Shown here: piece after piece, positions 1 through 9,104 of the stretch
Layout: every line of letters begins with the position of its first letter
Position numbering within the stretch: the stretch's first letter is position 1
DNA from: an uncultured Alistipes sp.
GTDB lineage: Bacteria; Bacteroidota; Bacteroidia; Bacteroidales; Rikenellaceae
Direction of reading: 5' to 3'
Length of the DNA: 64,000 nt
NCBI GenBank assembly: GCA_949285535.1
Contig: CASDZP010000006.1
Location: 1 to 64,000 of the forward strand
Notes under the pieces: generated by a model
Told to the model about the DNA's origin: nothing
Databases searched by the model: none
The model's input: only the letters and a program-made list of their open reading frames with translations
Position numbers and translations under genes: made by a program

Positions 1-1
1 A

Positions 2-2083
2 GGTTCGTTTATGGTTAAAACGCCCGTACAGCCTAAATTTACCGATACAACGGAGGAAATATGGGGTGGTGTCAAGGACAGACCCGAACTTAAAAAGGTC
101 TCTTATTATGCGTCCGACTGGGATTTGAAAGATTTTGAATCAAGTAATCCGAAAATCACTGTTGCAAAAGACGTAGCGGGTAAAATTGTTATTGGTTATG
201 CCGAAACAATGACATATAGCGATGCGGCACAAAGCGCAACGATAACAATGAATTTAAACGGTGGTAATAAAGTTACTTTTGGTACAAAACAATCACCTAT
301 CATATTTAACGTATCGAAAGAAGACTCTTTGAAATTGAAAAATATAGCCAAAAACGGAGCTACGGTTTCGCTCGTGGTCAATACTTCGGCAGGAACAGGT
401 TCAAGTTCATGGAAAGTAACCAAAAGTACACAAAGTTGGATTACAACGAATCCTGCTGTCGGCGGAACAGAAACTAATGCAAGCGGTGCATCGTTGGATG
501 TAACCGTTACTCCAAACAATGCGGAAGAACGCACAGGACAATTTGTTTTGGAAAGTCAAAATACGACTTCGCAATCGTTTACGGTAACGCAACTTGCCAA
601 TTTTACAGCAACGATACAGAGTATTACATACGGTTCGGGTAATCCTGCCGTATTTGAGGCAAATACACTCAAAGCGTTTAGTGTTGCGTATGACTACACA
701 GTCAATATCAAAACCTCTGCACCTGCAAGCAGTGAACGTATTAAGGTTGTTTCCAAAACCTCCGATTCGGTGGTAAAAATCAAATCACAGCCGACAGGTA
801 GTAATGATACATATTCATTTGTCTTGACCGTTCCTGCAAACACTACGATAAATGAAATATCATCGTCATTTGACATAACTATTGATGGTAATGTTGCTAA
901 TTCATTTACGGTTATTCAAGCCAAAAAGACAAGTATTCTTGTCGAGAACCAGAGCTTGTATTCTGTTATCGGTGGTTTAACATCAGCAAACGGTACATTT
1001 GTAGCTTCTGTTTGGGATATTCTTGAAAGTAATTACGTTACAAGTTCGAATACAACCAATCATAAGGTCAGCTCTCTTTCAACGGAAGGAACATTCAAAG
1101 TTGCTTTCAAAGAGACTTTGTCATTTAGTGAGGAGACTTCAAATGCCACAATAACATTGAAAGGCAGAGACGGTGTAAACCGAGCGACAGCAACAGTTAG
1201 TCAGACACCTGTAAAGCTTGCAGCAGATCCTGCATCTATAACATTTAACGGACAATCGAATCAGACAGTAACATCAACAATAATAACATCAAATGATGGT
1301 ACGATATCGAGTGGTTTAACGATTTCACCTGAGAGTGGAGCTTGGTTTATAGCTAGTGTGTCAGGAAATAAAGTTATTATAAAAACGACTGTAGAAAATG
1401 ATACAGGAAAAACAAGACCTATTGTTACGATTACTATTACATATAAAGGTACAATTATTCAGCTTACTATTACACAGGATTGTGTTTTTAATCCATATTC
1501 AACAGTAAATATTGGAGGTGTTGAGTGGATGAAATACAATTTAGCGAAGAGTAGTTTGGAAGGTACTGCTACTTTTGCTACAAAATTACCGTCAGAATGT
1601 ACTGATGATCCTATAAAAACAAAATCACACGGTAGATTCTATCAATGGGATGTCGGTAAAAAATCATGGGAGAGTGTAGGTGTCGGTGTTAGTGGATGGG
1701 ATTCAACAAATCCTCCGACATCAAATACTTCATGGAGTGAGGCTAATAATCCATGTCCAGAAAATTATCGTTTACCAACCAAAGATGAATTTGATATTTT
1801 ATGTAGTACGACAGTGCAAACAAATGCTGGCGGATGGAATGCGAGCGATTATGGTTATAAGATATTTACAAGCGGTAATGCAAAACTGGAATTTATAGCT
1901 ATTGGATATCGTACGCACGCTGATGGAGCTTTAGTCAGTCCTGGTGTCAGTGGACATTATTGGTCTTCATCGCAGTCAGAGGAAACAAAAAGTGTGCGTA
2001 TGTATTTTGATGCGACAAGTCTTACTTCTCAAAGTGCTATATGGAAGTCACGTGGTTTTAGTGTTCGCTGTGTCAGAAAATAA
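2..2083 (+). CDS. Cell-surface protein with BACON-like repeats and C-terminal Fibrobacter-paralogous domain (5' partial)
   Basis: The reading frame is open to the left edge of the window and the visible N-terminus has no signal peptide, so the gene starts upstream; the ATG at 11 is probably internal. The first 490 or so residues are Thr/Ser/Asn-rich beta-sandwich repeats. One segment (about residues 125-195) has the BACON-like pattern of a tryptophan near its start and a closing FTVTQ strand; similar closings (FTVIQ, ATVSQT, LTITQD) recur. The last 190 residues (about 500-690) match the Fib_succ_major paralogous domain: VNIGGVEWMKYNL, CPENYRLPTKDEF, GHYWSSS and a closing GFSVRCVRK. Such proteins are usually exported and surface-anchored with adhesive or glycan-binding roles; the ligand is unknown. 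The gene is A/T-rich compared with the core genes that follow. Confidence 0.8.
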   Translation, partial: GSFMVKTPVQPKFTDTTEEIWGGVKDRPELKKVSYYASDWDLKDFESSNPKITVAKDVAGKIVIGYAETMTYSDAAQSATITMNLNGGNKVTFGTKQSPIIFNVSKEDSLKLKNIAKNGATVSLVVNTSAGTGSSSWKVTKSTQSWITTNPAVGGTETNASGASLDVTVTPNNAEERTGQFVLESQNTTSQSFTVTQLANFTATIQSITYGSGNPAVFEANTLKAFSVAYDYTVNIKTSAPASSERIKVVSKTSDSVVKIKSQPTGSNDTYSFVLTVPANTTINEISSSFDITIDGNVANSFTVIQAKKTSILVENQSLYSVIGGLTSANGTFVASVWDILESNYVTSSNTTNHKVSSLSTEGTFKVAFKETLSFSEETSNATITLKGRDGVNRATATVSQTPVKLAADPASITFNGQSNQTVTSTIITSNDGTISSGLTISPESGAWFIASVSGNKVIIKTTVENDTGKTRPIVTITITYKGTIIQLTITQDCVFNPYSTVNIGGVEWMKYNLAKSSLEGTATFATKLPSECTDDPIKTKSHGRFYQWDVGKKSWESVGVGVSGWDSTNPPTSNTSWSEANNPCPENYRLPTKDEFDILCSTTVQTNAGGWNASDYGYKIFTSGNAKLEFIAIGYRTHADGALVSPGVSGHYWSSSQSEETKSVRMYFDATSLTSQSAIWKSRGFSVRCVRK

Positions 2084-2118
2084 TGTTTGATTTTATGGCG
2101 TAATCATACATTTATTTA

Positions 2119-2151
2119 TAGCGATGTTATCTGTTATGGGTAACATCGCTA
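2119..2151 (+). terminator. Terminator-like hairpin after the surface protein
   Basis: An 11-bp perfect stem (TAGCGATGTTA at 2119-2129 with its complement at 2141-2151) stands 35 bases after the stop codon, between convergent genes. Only a weak T-rich tail follows. Confidence 0.6.
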
Positions 2152-2201
2152 TATTATAACTTTGTGATATGTTTTGACAATTATATTTTAACGTCTTAAT
2201 A

Positions 2202-2654
2202 TTATTCTTGAGTAGTGGTGTCAAGTTTATTCCCGTTCTCTGTCGTTTTTTTGCTTTTGATTACTATTACTCCTACGGAGAGGCAAAATACGCCGAATAC
2301 ATCGAGTATACCCCATAAGAAACCTTCGTCGAATGGTATTATTGCGTTTTCTGTGTAATTCGGGTCATACCATACGGAGATTTCATCACCCTGATAGATA
2401 AACGGATTGTTCAATTTCTTGGTTACATGGGTTTGGTATAGGTCTGTTTTATATTCGATGCGTGCCGTGCGGATGTATCTGTATTTTCTACGGCTTCCCA
2501 TTCTTTTACTTTCTACGTCCAGATGAGTGACTACGCCTGTGGTGTGAATCATTTTGTCCGATTGGTTGTATAGTCTGTAAAGACCGTATGAGCCGATAAG
2601 AAAAGATATGCTGCCGATAAAAAGCAATAAGATTGTAAAAGATTTATGTTTCAT
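2202..2654 (-). CDS. DUF3592-like small membrane protein
   Basis: A 150-residue protein with one transmembrane segment near residues 7-28 and a second near 112-132. Between them lies a soluble domain of about 80 residues with the pattern of DUF3592: a TGVVTHLDVE strand, RTARIEYKT, and YQGDEISVWYDPNY near the end. The family's function is unknown. The C-terminus is a short polar tail. It is encoded alone, convergent with the surface protein, and has the same A/T-rich composition. Confidence 0.6.
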   Translation of the reverse strand: MKHKSFTILLLFIGSISFLIGSYGLYRLYNQSDKMIHTTGVVTHLDVESKRMGSRRKYRYIRTARIEYKTDLYQTHVTKKLNNPFIYQGDEISVWYDPNYTENAIIPFDEGFLWGILDVFGVFCLSVGVIVIKSKKTTENGNKLDTTTQE

Positions 2655-2798
2655 AGATTCGATTCCTTTTGATATACGGGTGTCTTGATACGATTACAAA
2701 ATTATAAAAAAGCCGCCAATATTTTTGTACGAGGCGAGTGCGTAGGGATGCCGACTTCGTGGAAGATAATGAGCCAAATGAGTGTGACATGGTCAAAA

Positions 2799-3002
2799 GG
2801 GGGCTGTGCCCCCTCGTTTTGTCTTACTTTGTCGAGTGACAAAGTAAGCCTCGCGGGAGCGGCTGTCGGCAGACCCCGTCGGGAGACCCGTCGGAGACCA
2901 ATCTTTGACCCGTCGGAGAGTGTCGGGGGGTTTTTTTTGGGGGGGTTAATTTTTTTAAACCCTCACAAAAAAACACCCGACACTCTCCGACGGGTCAAAG
3001 AT
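2799..3002. repeat. Array of three hairpins upstream of ileS
   Basis: Three inverted repeats follow each other. The first is GGGGGC-TGT-GCCCCC (2799-2813). The second is an 11-bp perfect stem, CTTACTTTGTC/GACAAAGTAAG (2823-2848). The third is large, with arms at 2901-2936 and 2967-3002 that are nearly identical reverse complements over about 33 bases (core GACCCGTCGGAGAGTGTCGG), enclosing a G/T-rich loop. Copies of CCCGTCGG also occur at about 2876 and 2887. It could be a terminator cluster or a palindromic repeat element. An open frame of 108 codons across it is an artefact of the palindromes. Confidence 0.75.
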
Positions 3003-3008
3003 TTTTTA

Positions 3009-3016
3009 TAACTTTG
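3009..3016 (+). promoter_or_regulatory. ileS promoter -7 element
   Basis: TAACTTTG matches the Bacteroidetes -7 consensus TAnnTTTG and lies 22 bases before the ATG at 3038. No clear TTTG -33 box is present; that position falls inside the right arm of the large hairpin. Confidence 0.6.
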
Positions 3017-3037
3017 TGGCTAAAAATTGAGAAAACT

Positions 3038-6000
3038 ATGGGCAAATTTCCCGAATATAAAGGCTTGGACCTTTCCGGAATAAACGACGATGTGCTGTCG
3101 TTGTGGAAAAAGAACAATACATTCGAAAGAAGTATAAAATTGCGTGAGGGCGCACCCAAATTCATCTTCTTCGAGGGTCCTCCCTCTGCCAACGGGATGC
3201 CGGGCATCCATCACGTAATGGCGCGAACCATTAAGGACGTGATATGCCGCTACAAGACACAGCAGGGTTTTCAGGTCAACCGTAAAGCAGGTTGGGATAC
3301 ACACGGTCTGCCCGTTGAGCTTGGCGTCGAGAAGAAACTCGGTATCACCAAAGAGGACATAGGCAAGAAAATATCTATCGATGAGTACAACAAAACCTGC
3401 CGTGGCGAGGTGATGACCTACACGGCACAATGGCGTAACCTCACCGAGCTTATGGGCTACTGGGTCAACATGGACGAGCCCTATATCACCTACGACAACA
3501 AATATATCGAAACTCTGTGGTGGATGCTCAAAGAGCTCTACAACAAAGGTTTGCTTTATAAGGGTTACACGATACAGCCCTATTCTCCCGCCGCGGGTAC
3601 GGGTCTCTCGAACCACGAGCTTAACCAACCCGGTTGCTACCGAGACGTTAAGGACACGACCTGCACGGCGCAGTTTAAGGTGGTGAGAAATGAGGCGAGC
3701 GAAAAACTTTTCGAGAACGCGAAAGGCGAGCTTTATTTCCTCGCGTGGACGACTACTCCGTGGACGCTTCCCTCAAATACGGCGTTGGCTGTGGATCCCG
3801 AAATCACCTATCTGAAGGTGGCTTCGTTCAACCCCTATACGGGTGAGCCTGTGACCGTAATCCTCGCCAAAGAGCGTCTGGAAGCATATTTCCCCTCGAA
3901 GAACGCCTCTTTGTCGATGAGCGAATACAACGGCGACGGCAAAAACATTCCTTTCGAGGTGTTGGGCGAATATAAAGGCTCGGAGCTTGTCGGTATACGT
4001 TATGAGCAACTTATCGCATGGGTTAAACCCGACGGTGACGCGTTCAGAGTGATAGGCGGCGACTATGTGACCACCGAGGACGGTACGGGTATCGTGCATA
4101 TCGCGCCCACGTTCGGTGCGGATGACGACCGTGTCGCAAAGCAGGCGGGCATACCTCCGCTTGTTATGACCGACAAGGCGGGTAAACAGGTGCCGATGGT
4201 TGACCGTACGGGTAAATTCTACCTTTTGAGCGACCTCGACGAAAGTTTTGTAGCCTCGGCTGTCAATACCGAAAAATATAAAGAATATGAGGGCCGTTTT
4301 GTAAAGAACGCCTACGATGATAAACTCACGGAGAACGATCCGACGCTCGATATAGACATCTGCGTTATGCTCAAGGCGTCGAATCTTGTCTTCAAGATTG
4401 AGAAACACACGCACAACTATCCCCACTGCTGGCGTACGGACAAACCCGTGTTGTACTATCCGCTCGACTCGTGGTTCATCAAAACCACCGCTCTGCGTGA
4501 CCGTATGATAGAGCTTAACAACACTATCAACTGGAAACCGCAATCGACGGGTGCGGGTCGTTTCGGCAAATGGCTCGAAAACCTCGTTGACTGGAACCTG
4601 TCACGCTCACGCTATTGGGGTACGCCGCTTCCCGTATGGGCTAACGAGGATCATACCGTCCTCAAATGTATCGGTTCGGTTGCCGAGCTCAAAGCCGAGA
4701 TAGAGAAGTCTGTTGCGGCGGGATTCATGAAGAGCAACCCGTTGGCGGCGTTCAAAGAGGGTGATTTCTCGAAAGAGAACTACAACAGCTTTGACCTGCA
4801 TCGTCCCTATGTTGACGACATTATACTCGTCGGCGACAACGGCGAGCCTCTCAAACGTGAGAGCGACCTTATCGACGTGTGGTTTGATTCAGGAGCGATG
4901 CCATACGCGCAGCAACACTATCCGTTCGAGGTCAGCGGCGATGCGTTCCGCGAACTCTTCCCTGCGGACTTCATCGCAGAGGGTGTTGACCAGACACGCG
5001 GCTGGTTCTTTACGTTGCACGCCCTTGCCACGATGCTTTTCGACTCGGTTGCGTTCAAAAACATCATATCAAACGGTCTTGTGCTTGACAAGAACGGTAA
5101 CAAGATGAGTAAGCGTCTCGGTAACGCTGTCGATCCCTTCGAGGTGATAGGCAAGTATGGCGCTGATGCCGTGCGTATGTATATGATAAGCAACTCGCAG
5201 CCGTGGGATAACCTTAAATTCGATATTGACGGTGTAGATGAGGTGCGCCGCAAGATGTTCGGCACACTCTACAATACATACAGCTTCTTTGCCCTTTACG
5301 CCAATATCGACGGCTTCACGGGCAGTGAGGAGCAGGTGCCCGTTGCGGAGCGTCCCGAAATCGACCGTTGGATTCTCTCGCTTCTCGGTACGCTCGTCAA
5401 GAGTGTTGGCTCGTCGCTCGAAAACTACGACCCGACACCCGCCGCACGTGCAATCATGGACTTTATCGGTGAAAACCTCTCCAACTGGTATGTGCGCCTG
5501 AACCGCAAACGTTTCTGGGGCGGTGAGATGAGCAAGGATAAACTCTCCGCATATCAGACGCTTTACAGCTGTCTTGAGACCGTCAGCCGTCTGCTCGCTC
5601 CGTTTGCTCCGTTCATGGCAGAGCGTCTCTATCTTGACCTGCACGCTTTCGGTGGTGACGAGTACGGTTCGGTACACCTCGCACCGTTCCCCGCGGTCGA
5701 TGACAAGGTGATAGACAGCGCGCTCGAAGAGCGTATGGCAATGGCTCAGCGCATATCATCCATGGTGTTGGCTCTCCGTCGCAAGGTCAACATAAAGGTG
5801 CGTCAGCCGCTCAGCAAGATGATGATTCCTATCATGGAAGAGGGTATGCAAGAGAAGATTGAGGCTGTGAAAGGTCTTATACTCTCTGAAGTGAATGTCA
5901 AAGAGATAGAGTATATCACCGATACGGTAGGCGTGCTCACCAAACGCATCAAACCCAACTTCAAGGCTCTCGGTCCCAAGTTCGGCGCACACATGAAAGA

Positions 6001-6463
6001 GCTCGGCGCGCTTGTCGGCAAATTCTCGCAGGAGGATATCGCAAAACTCGAACGTGACGGTTTCTATATGCTCACTATCGGCGGCACGGAACATAAACTT
6101 GAGGCGTGCGACTTCGAGATAACTTCCGAGGATATTCCCGGTCTTCTCGTGGCATCGGAAGGCAAGCTGACCGTAGCTCTCGATGTAACCGTCACCGAAC
6201 AGCTCAAAGCCGAAGGTATCGCCCGTGAGGCTGTCAACAGGATACAGAACATCCGTAAGGATTCAGGTTTCGAGGTGACCGACAAGATTGAGATTGTCTT
6301 TGGCTCGAACCCCGAGTTCGACAACGCAATAAGGGAGTATGCAGGCTATATCGCCGCCCAGACGCTGGCTACAAAAGTGGATATTGCCGATACGCTGCCC
6401 GCTGACGCCAAGAGCGTAACCATAAACGATGTGGAAGTGGGTATCGCAGTAAGCAGAATATAA
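3038..6463 (+). CDS. ileS: Isoleucyl-tRNA synthetase (IleS2-like, GIHH signature)
   Basis: Charges tRNA-Ile with isoleucine in the cytoplasm. The 1141-residue length fits the long, eukaryote-like IleS2 type of Bacteroidetes. The class I signature is at residues 56-59 and reads GIHH rather than the usual HxGH. The KMSKR loop is present (NGNKMSKRLGN), an editing domain with TTPWTLPSN lies between them, and the anticodon-binding and C-terminal domains follow. ATG 3038 is chosen over an upstream in-frame TTG at 3014 because that TTG overlaps the promoter -7 box. A strong terminator follows, so the gene is probably monocistronic. Confidence 0.97.
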   Translation: MGKFPEYKGLDLSGINDDVLSLWKKNNTFERSIKLREGAPKFIFFEGPPSANGMPGIHHVMARTIKDVICRYKTQQGFQVNRKAGWDTHGLPVELGVEKKLGITKEDIGKKISIDEYNKTCRGEVMTYTAQWRNLTELMGYWVNMDEPYITYDNKYIETLWWMLKELYNKGLLYKGYTIQPYSPAAGTGLSNHELNQPGCYRDVKDTTCTAQFKVVRNEASEKLFENAKGELYFLAWTTTPWTLPSNTALAVDPEITYLKVASFNPYTGEPVTVILAKERLEAYFPSKNASLSMSEYNGDGKNIPFEVLGEYKGSELVGIRYEQLIAWVKPDGDAFRVIGGDYVTTEDGTGIVHIAPTFGADDDRVAKQAGIPPLVMTDKAGKQVPMVDRTGKFYLLSDLDESFVASAVNTEKYKEYEGRFVKNAYDDKLTENDPTLDIDICVMLKASNLVFKIEKHTHNYPHCWRTDKPVLYYPLDSWFIKTTALRDRMIELNNTINWKPQSTGAGRFGKWLENLVDWNLSRSRYWGTPLPVWANEDHTVLKCIGSVAELKAEIEKSVAAGFMKSNPLAAFKEGDFSKENYNSFDLHRPYVDDIILVGDNGEPLKRESDLIDVWFDSGAMPYAQQHYPFEVSGDAFRELFPADFIAEGVDQTRGWFFTLHALATMLFDSVAFKNIISNGLVLDKNGNKMSKRLGNAVDPFEVIGKYGADAVRMYMISNSQPWDNLKFDIDGVDEVRRKMFGTLYNTYSFFALYANIDGFTGSEEQVPVAERPEIDRWILSLLGTLVKSVGSSLENYDPTPAARAIMDFIGENLSNWYVRLNRKRFWGGEMSKDKLSAYQTLYSCLETVSRLLAPFAPFMAERLYLDLHAFGGDEYGSVHLAPFPAVDDKVIDSALEERMAMAQRISSMVLALRRKVNIKVRQPLSKMMIPIMEEGMQEKIEAVKGLILSEVNVKEIEYITDTVGVLTKRIKPNFKALGPKFGAHMKELGALVGKFSQEDIAKLERDGFYMLTIGGTEHKLEACDFEITSEDIPGLLVASEGKLTVALDVTVTEQLKAEGIAREAVNRIQNIRKDSGFEVTDKIEIVFGSNPEFDNAIREYAGYIAAQTLATKVDIADTLPADAKSVTINDVEVGIAVSRI

Positions 6464-6466
6464 TGT

Positions 6467-6500
6467 AAAAAAGGCGGAGTGTAACTTTCTCCGCTTTTTT
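6467..6500 (+). terminator. ileS terminator
   Basis: A GGCGGAG/CTCCGC stem flanked by an A-run on one side and seven T on the other, directly after the ileS stop. It could act in both directions. Confidence 0.85.
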
Positions 6501-6586
6501 TCGTTTAAAAACTTGCTTTTGTAAAGCCAAAATAGTATCTTTACTGAATATTAAAACATACGTGTTCAATATCAAAAAACGTTGTT

Positions 6587-6973
6587 ATGGCTGAAGTGGA
6601 AAAAACAAGATATTCGGATGAGGATTTGGCTGAATTCAAAGCCATCATACTCGAAAAGCTCGAAAAAGCACGTGCCGATTACGACCTGCTCAGAGCGACG
6701 ATTACGCATACCGCAAGCAACGGTACCGATGACACCTCGCCCACCTTCAAGATATTGGAAGAGGGCGCGGCTACCCTCTCAAAAGAGGAGTCGGGTCGTC
6801 TTGCACAGAGACAGCTCAAATTTATACAGCATCTCGAAGCTGCCCTCGTCAGAATAGAAAACAAAACGTATGGCGTATGCCGAGAAACAGGTAAGCTTAT
6901 CTCTAAAGAACGACTGAAAATAGTGCCCCACGCAACTCTATCAATGGAGGCTAAAAACGGCGGCGCGAAATAG
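6587..6973 (+). CDS. DksA/TraR-family RNA polymerase-binding protein
   Basis: A 128-residue protein with an N-terminal coiled coil (charged helices, residues 1-45 and 55-90) and a C-terminal DksA/TraR-type domain reading YGVCRETGKLI and IVPHATLS. In classical DksA four cysteines bind zinc; here one cysteine remains, a degenerate form common in Bacteroidetes members. The family binds the RNA polymerase secondary channel and tunes promoters, often together with ppGpp; that role is inferred. A -7-like element (TATCTTTA at 6536) precedes it and a strong terminator follows. Confidence 0.85.
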   Translation: MAEVEKTRYSDEDLAEFKAIILEKLEKARADYDLLRATITHTASNGTDDTSPTFKILEEGAATLSKEESGRLAQRQLKFIQHLEAALVRIENKTYGVCRETGKLISKERLKIVPHATLSMEAKNGGAK

Positions 6974-6993
6974 TAAGCGTCTTATATAACGAT

Positions 6994-7033
6994 AAAACGG
7001 TTCCGATACCATGATGTATCGGAACCGTTTTTT
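6994..7033 (+). terminator. Terminator of the DksA-like gene
   Basis: Perfect stem AAAACGGTTCCGATAC (6994-7009) with its complement (7016-7031), short loop, then a T-run. Confidence 0.9.
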
Positions 7034-7083
7034 ATTTGGTGAAAATTTTGTTTATCGGAGGGTGTGAGGTATGATTATCGGAA

Positions 7084-7198
7084 TGTCGGATTATCGGATT
7101 GTTGGATTGTTGGATTGTTGGATTGTTGGATTATTGGATTATTTGATTATTTGATTATTTGATTATTTGAGTACTTGAGTATTGGAGTATTGGAGTGC
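7084..7198. repeat. Degenerate 8-10 bp tandem repeats
   Basis: About twelve tandem units run from GATTGTTGG through GATTATTTG to GAGTATTGG, drifting gradually along the tract. This fills the first part of a 410-base gap between the DksA-like gene and the flippase gene. The rest of the gap holds only the flippase promoter element. Confidence 0.85.
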
Positions 7199-7445
7199 GG
7201 TTAGGGAAAATGTTTGTTACGGGGTACGGTTATCGGATTGTCGAGGTGCGGTAGGGTATATTGTAATAAAGTCCGTAGGTAATAGTGCGGATAGGGTAGT
7301 GGACGTTTATGCTATTCGTTATTCTTAAAACTTTTTGAGGAAGGCAAAAGTTTTGCTGTGATTTTATTCTTACCTTTGTAAGCGTAATTTGCCGACAGAC
7401 GTTGACATATAGTGTTGTCGGTGCGTAATCTCACGACTGAACCGA

Positions 7446-8975
7446 ATGAGCGACAGAATCAAACACGGTTTGAGAAATGCCAGAACATCGTTGTTCTTCT
7501 ATTTCCTGATGCTTGTGCTGAACATCTTTTCTCGAAAAGTGTTCCTCGAAAGCCTCGGAGATGAAATCAACGGTCTTACTACCACCATGCAGTTTACCAT
7601 AGGGTTGCTGAACATGGCGGACATCGGTATATCGACAGCAATAATATATGCTCTTTTCAAGCCTATATATGATAGTGACAGAGAGGAGATAAACAGAATA
7701 ATATCCCTTTTCTGCTATCTGTTCAGGCTTATAGGTATAGGTGTGGTTGTCGTCGGGCTGGTTCTGACGTTCTTTATGCCGTCGTTTCTGGACGAGCAAC
7801 TGCCCGCACATGTAATAAGTCTATCGTTCCTTACATTCCTTGCCACAACATCGCTGAGTTATTTTGTAAATTATAAGCAATATCTTCTTTCGGCATCGCA
7901 ACGCGGATATGTCATTGTGCGTATCTTCAATATCTCCAACATTGTCAAGATTGTGTTGCAGATGATCGCGCTATATCTCGGCGGCGGGTACGCGAGCTTC
8001 CTTATTCTCGAACTGCTGGGGGCTGTGGCTTATTCGTTCTTCCTCGAAAAGAGAGTCAAGCGGGAATATCCGTGGCTGCATCCGTCGTATGCGCTCGGAA
8101 AGAAGATAAAAGGCGAGTATAAACAGATTTTCGCCAACCTCAAACAGATAGTGTCGCATAAGTTCGCCGCTGTTGTGCTTACGCAGACTGATTCGGTGGT
8201 AATCGCCCATTTCATATCACTTACAACCGTTACGCTATATTATAACTACGCCATGATTATCAGTAAGCTGACTACATTCGTGGCGTCGTGTTTTTCGGGG
8301 GCGTGGGCAGGTGTCGGAAACCTCGTTTCGGAGGGTGACAGGGCGAAGATTGTCCATGTATTCAATCAATATACCTCGGCGACGCTGTTTCTCGGCGGTG
8401 TGCTTTGCGGTTGCGCGTGGTTGCTCGCCGACCCGTTCATCGAGGTGTGGATCGGTGAGAGATATATCCTGTCGGACGCTATATATCTTTGTATGCTCGG
8501 TTCGCTCTACATCGCTCTGTTGAGGCAGCCGATAAGCGTTTTTCTGAACGGATACGGATTATATAAGGATGTGTGGTCGGCGTGGCTCGAAGCTCTGCTT
8601 AACATTATAATATCGGTGGCAGGAAGCATAAAGTTCGGTCTCATAGGCGTTGTGGCGGGTACGTTGATAAGTACGGGAGTAGTGGTGCTCTTCTGGAAAC
8701 CGTATTTCCTTTATCATGAAGGATTCAGAAGAGTAGGAGTGCTGTCGTTCTATTTGACATTGTTCAAATATCTCGCTCTTATGGCGGTGACGCATATCTG
8801 TGTCTCGTGGATGCTATCGAAAGTTCCCGCAATAGATTCATTGACATCGTTCTTTGTGACTGCCGCAATCATCGCCGCCGCATACGGGATTATATATGCC
8901 TTGTTGCTCTATCCGTCGAGCAGGGCGTTCAGGAGTATTGTCAAAGTGCTGGTCGGAAGAGTGATTGGACGATGA
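7446..8975 (+). CDS. Polysaccharide/lipid-linked oligosaccharide flippase-like membrane protein (MATE/Wzx type)
   Basis: A 509-residue, highly hydrophobic protein with about 12-14 predicted transmembrane helices. Its N-terminus (SRKVFLESLGDEINGLT and IGLLNMADIGISTAIIY) is typical of the oligosaccharide flippase branch of the MOP superfamily, which moves undecaprenol-linked sugars across the inner membrane. No glycosyltransferases surround it, so the substrate is unknown. A -7 element TACCTTTG at 7371-7378 implies a leader of about 60 bases. The low-molecular-weight phosphatase 130 bases downstream fits a polysaccharide context. Confidence 0.8.
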   Translation: MSDRIKHGLRNARTSLFFYFLMLVLNIFSRKVFLESLGDEINGLTTTMQFTIGLLNMADIGISTAIIYALFKPIYDSDREEINRIISLFCYLFRLIGIGVVVVGLVLTFFMPSFLDEQLPAHVISLSFLTFLATTSLSYFVNYKQYLLSASQRGYVIVRIFNISNIVKIVLQMIALYLGGGYASFLILELLGAVAYSFFLEKRVKREYPWLHPSYALGKKIKGEYKQIFANLKQIVSHKFAAVVLTQTDSVVIAHFISLTTVTLYYNYAMIISKLTTFVASCFSGAWAGVGNLVSEGDRAKIVHVFNQYTSATLFLGGVLCGCAWLLADPFIEVWIGERYILSDAIYLCMLGSLYIALLRQPISVFLNGYGLYKDVWSAWLEALLNIIISVAGSIKFGLIGVVAGTLISTGVVVLFWKPYFLYHEGFRRVGVLSFYLTLFKYLALMAVTHICVSWMLSKVPAIDSLTSFFVTAAIIAAAYGIIYALLLYPSSRAFRSIVKVLVGRVIGR

Positions 8976-9104
8976 TTTTTGAAATAGTGTGTCATAACCT
9001 TTATTATGGCGTACTGTTTTGTCTTTGCAGAATAAGATAATTGGTATGTCCGTTTTTATAAAAAGGTGAAAACGGAATGAGTTTTAAATGAATAAATATA
9101 ATTT

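Noticed and set aside
2685-3011. Open frame of 108 codons upstream of ileS
   Set aside because: It runs through three palindromes and the ileS promoter; its Arg/Gly-rich translation has no family features, so it is produced by the repeats.
3014-3037. TTG at 3014 as the start of ileS
   Set aside because: It overlaps the promoter -7 box, so it would not be transcribed; ATG 3038 gives the family N-terminus.
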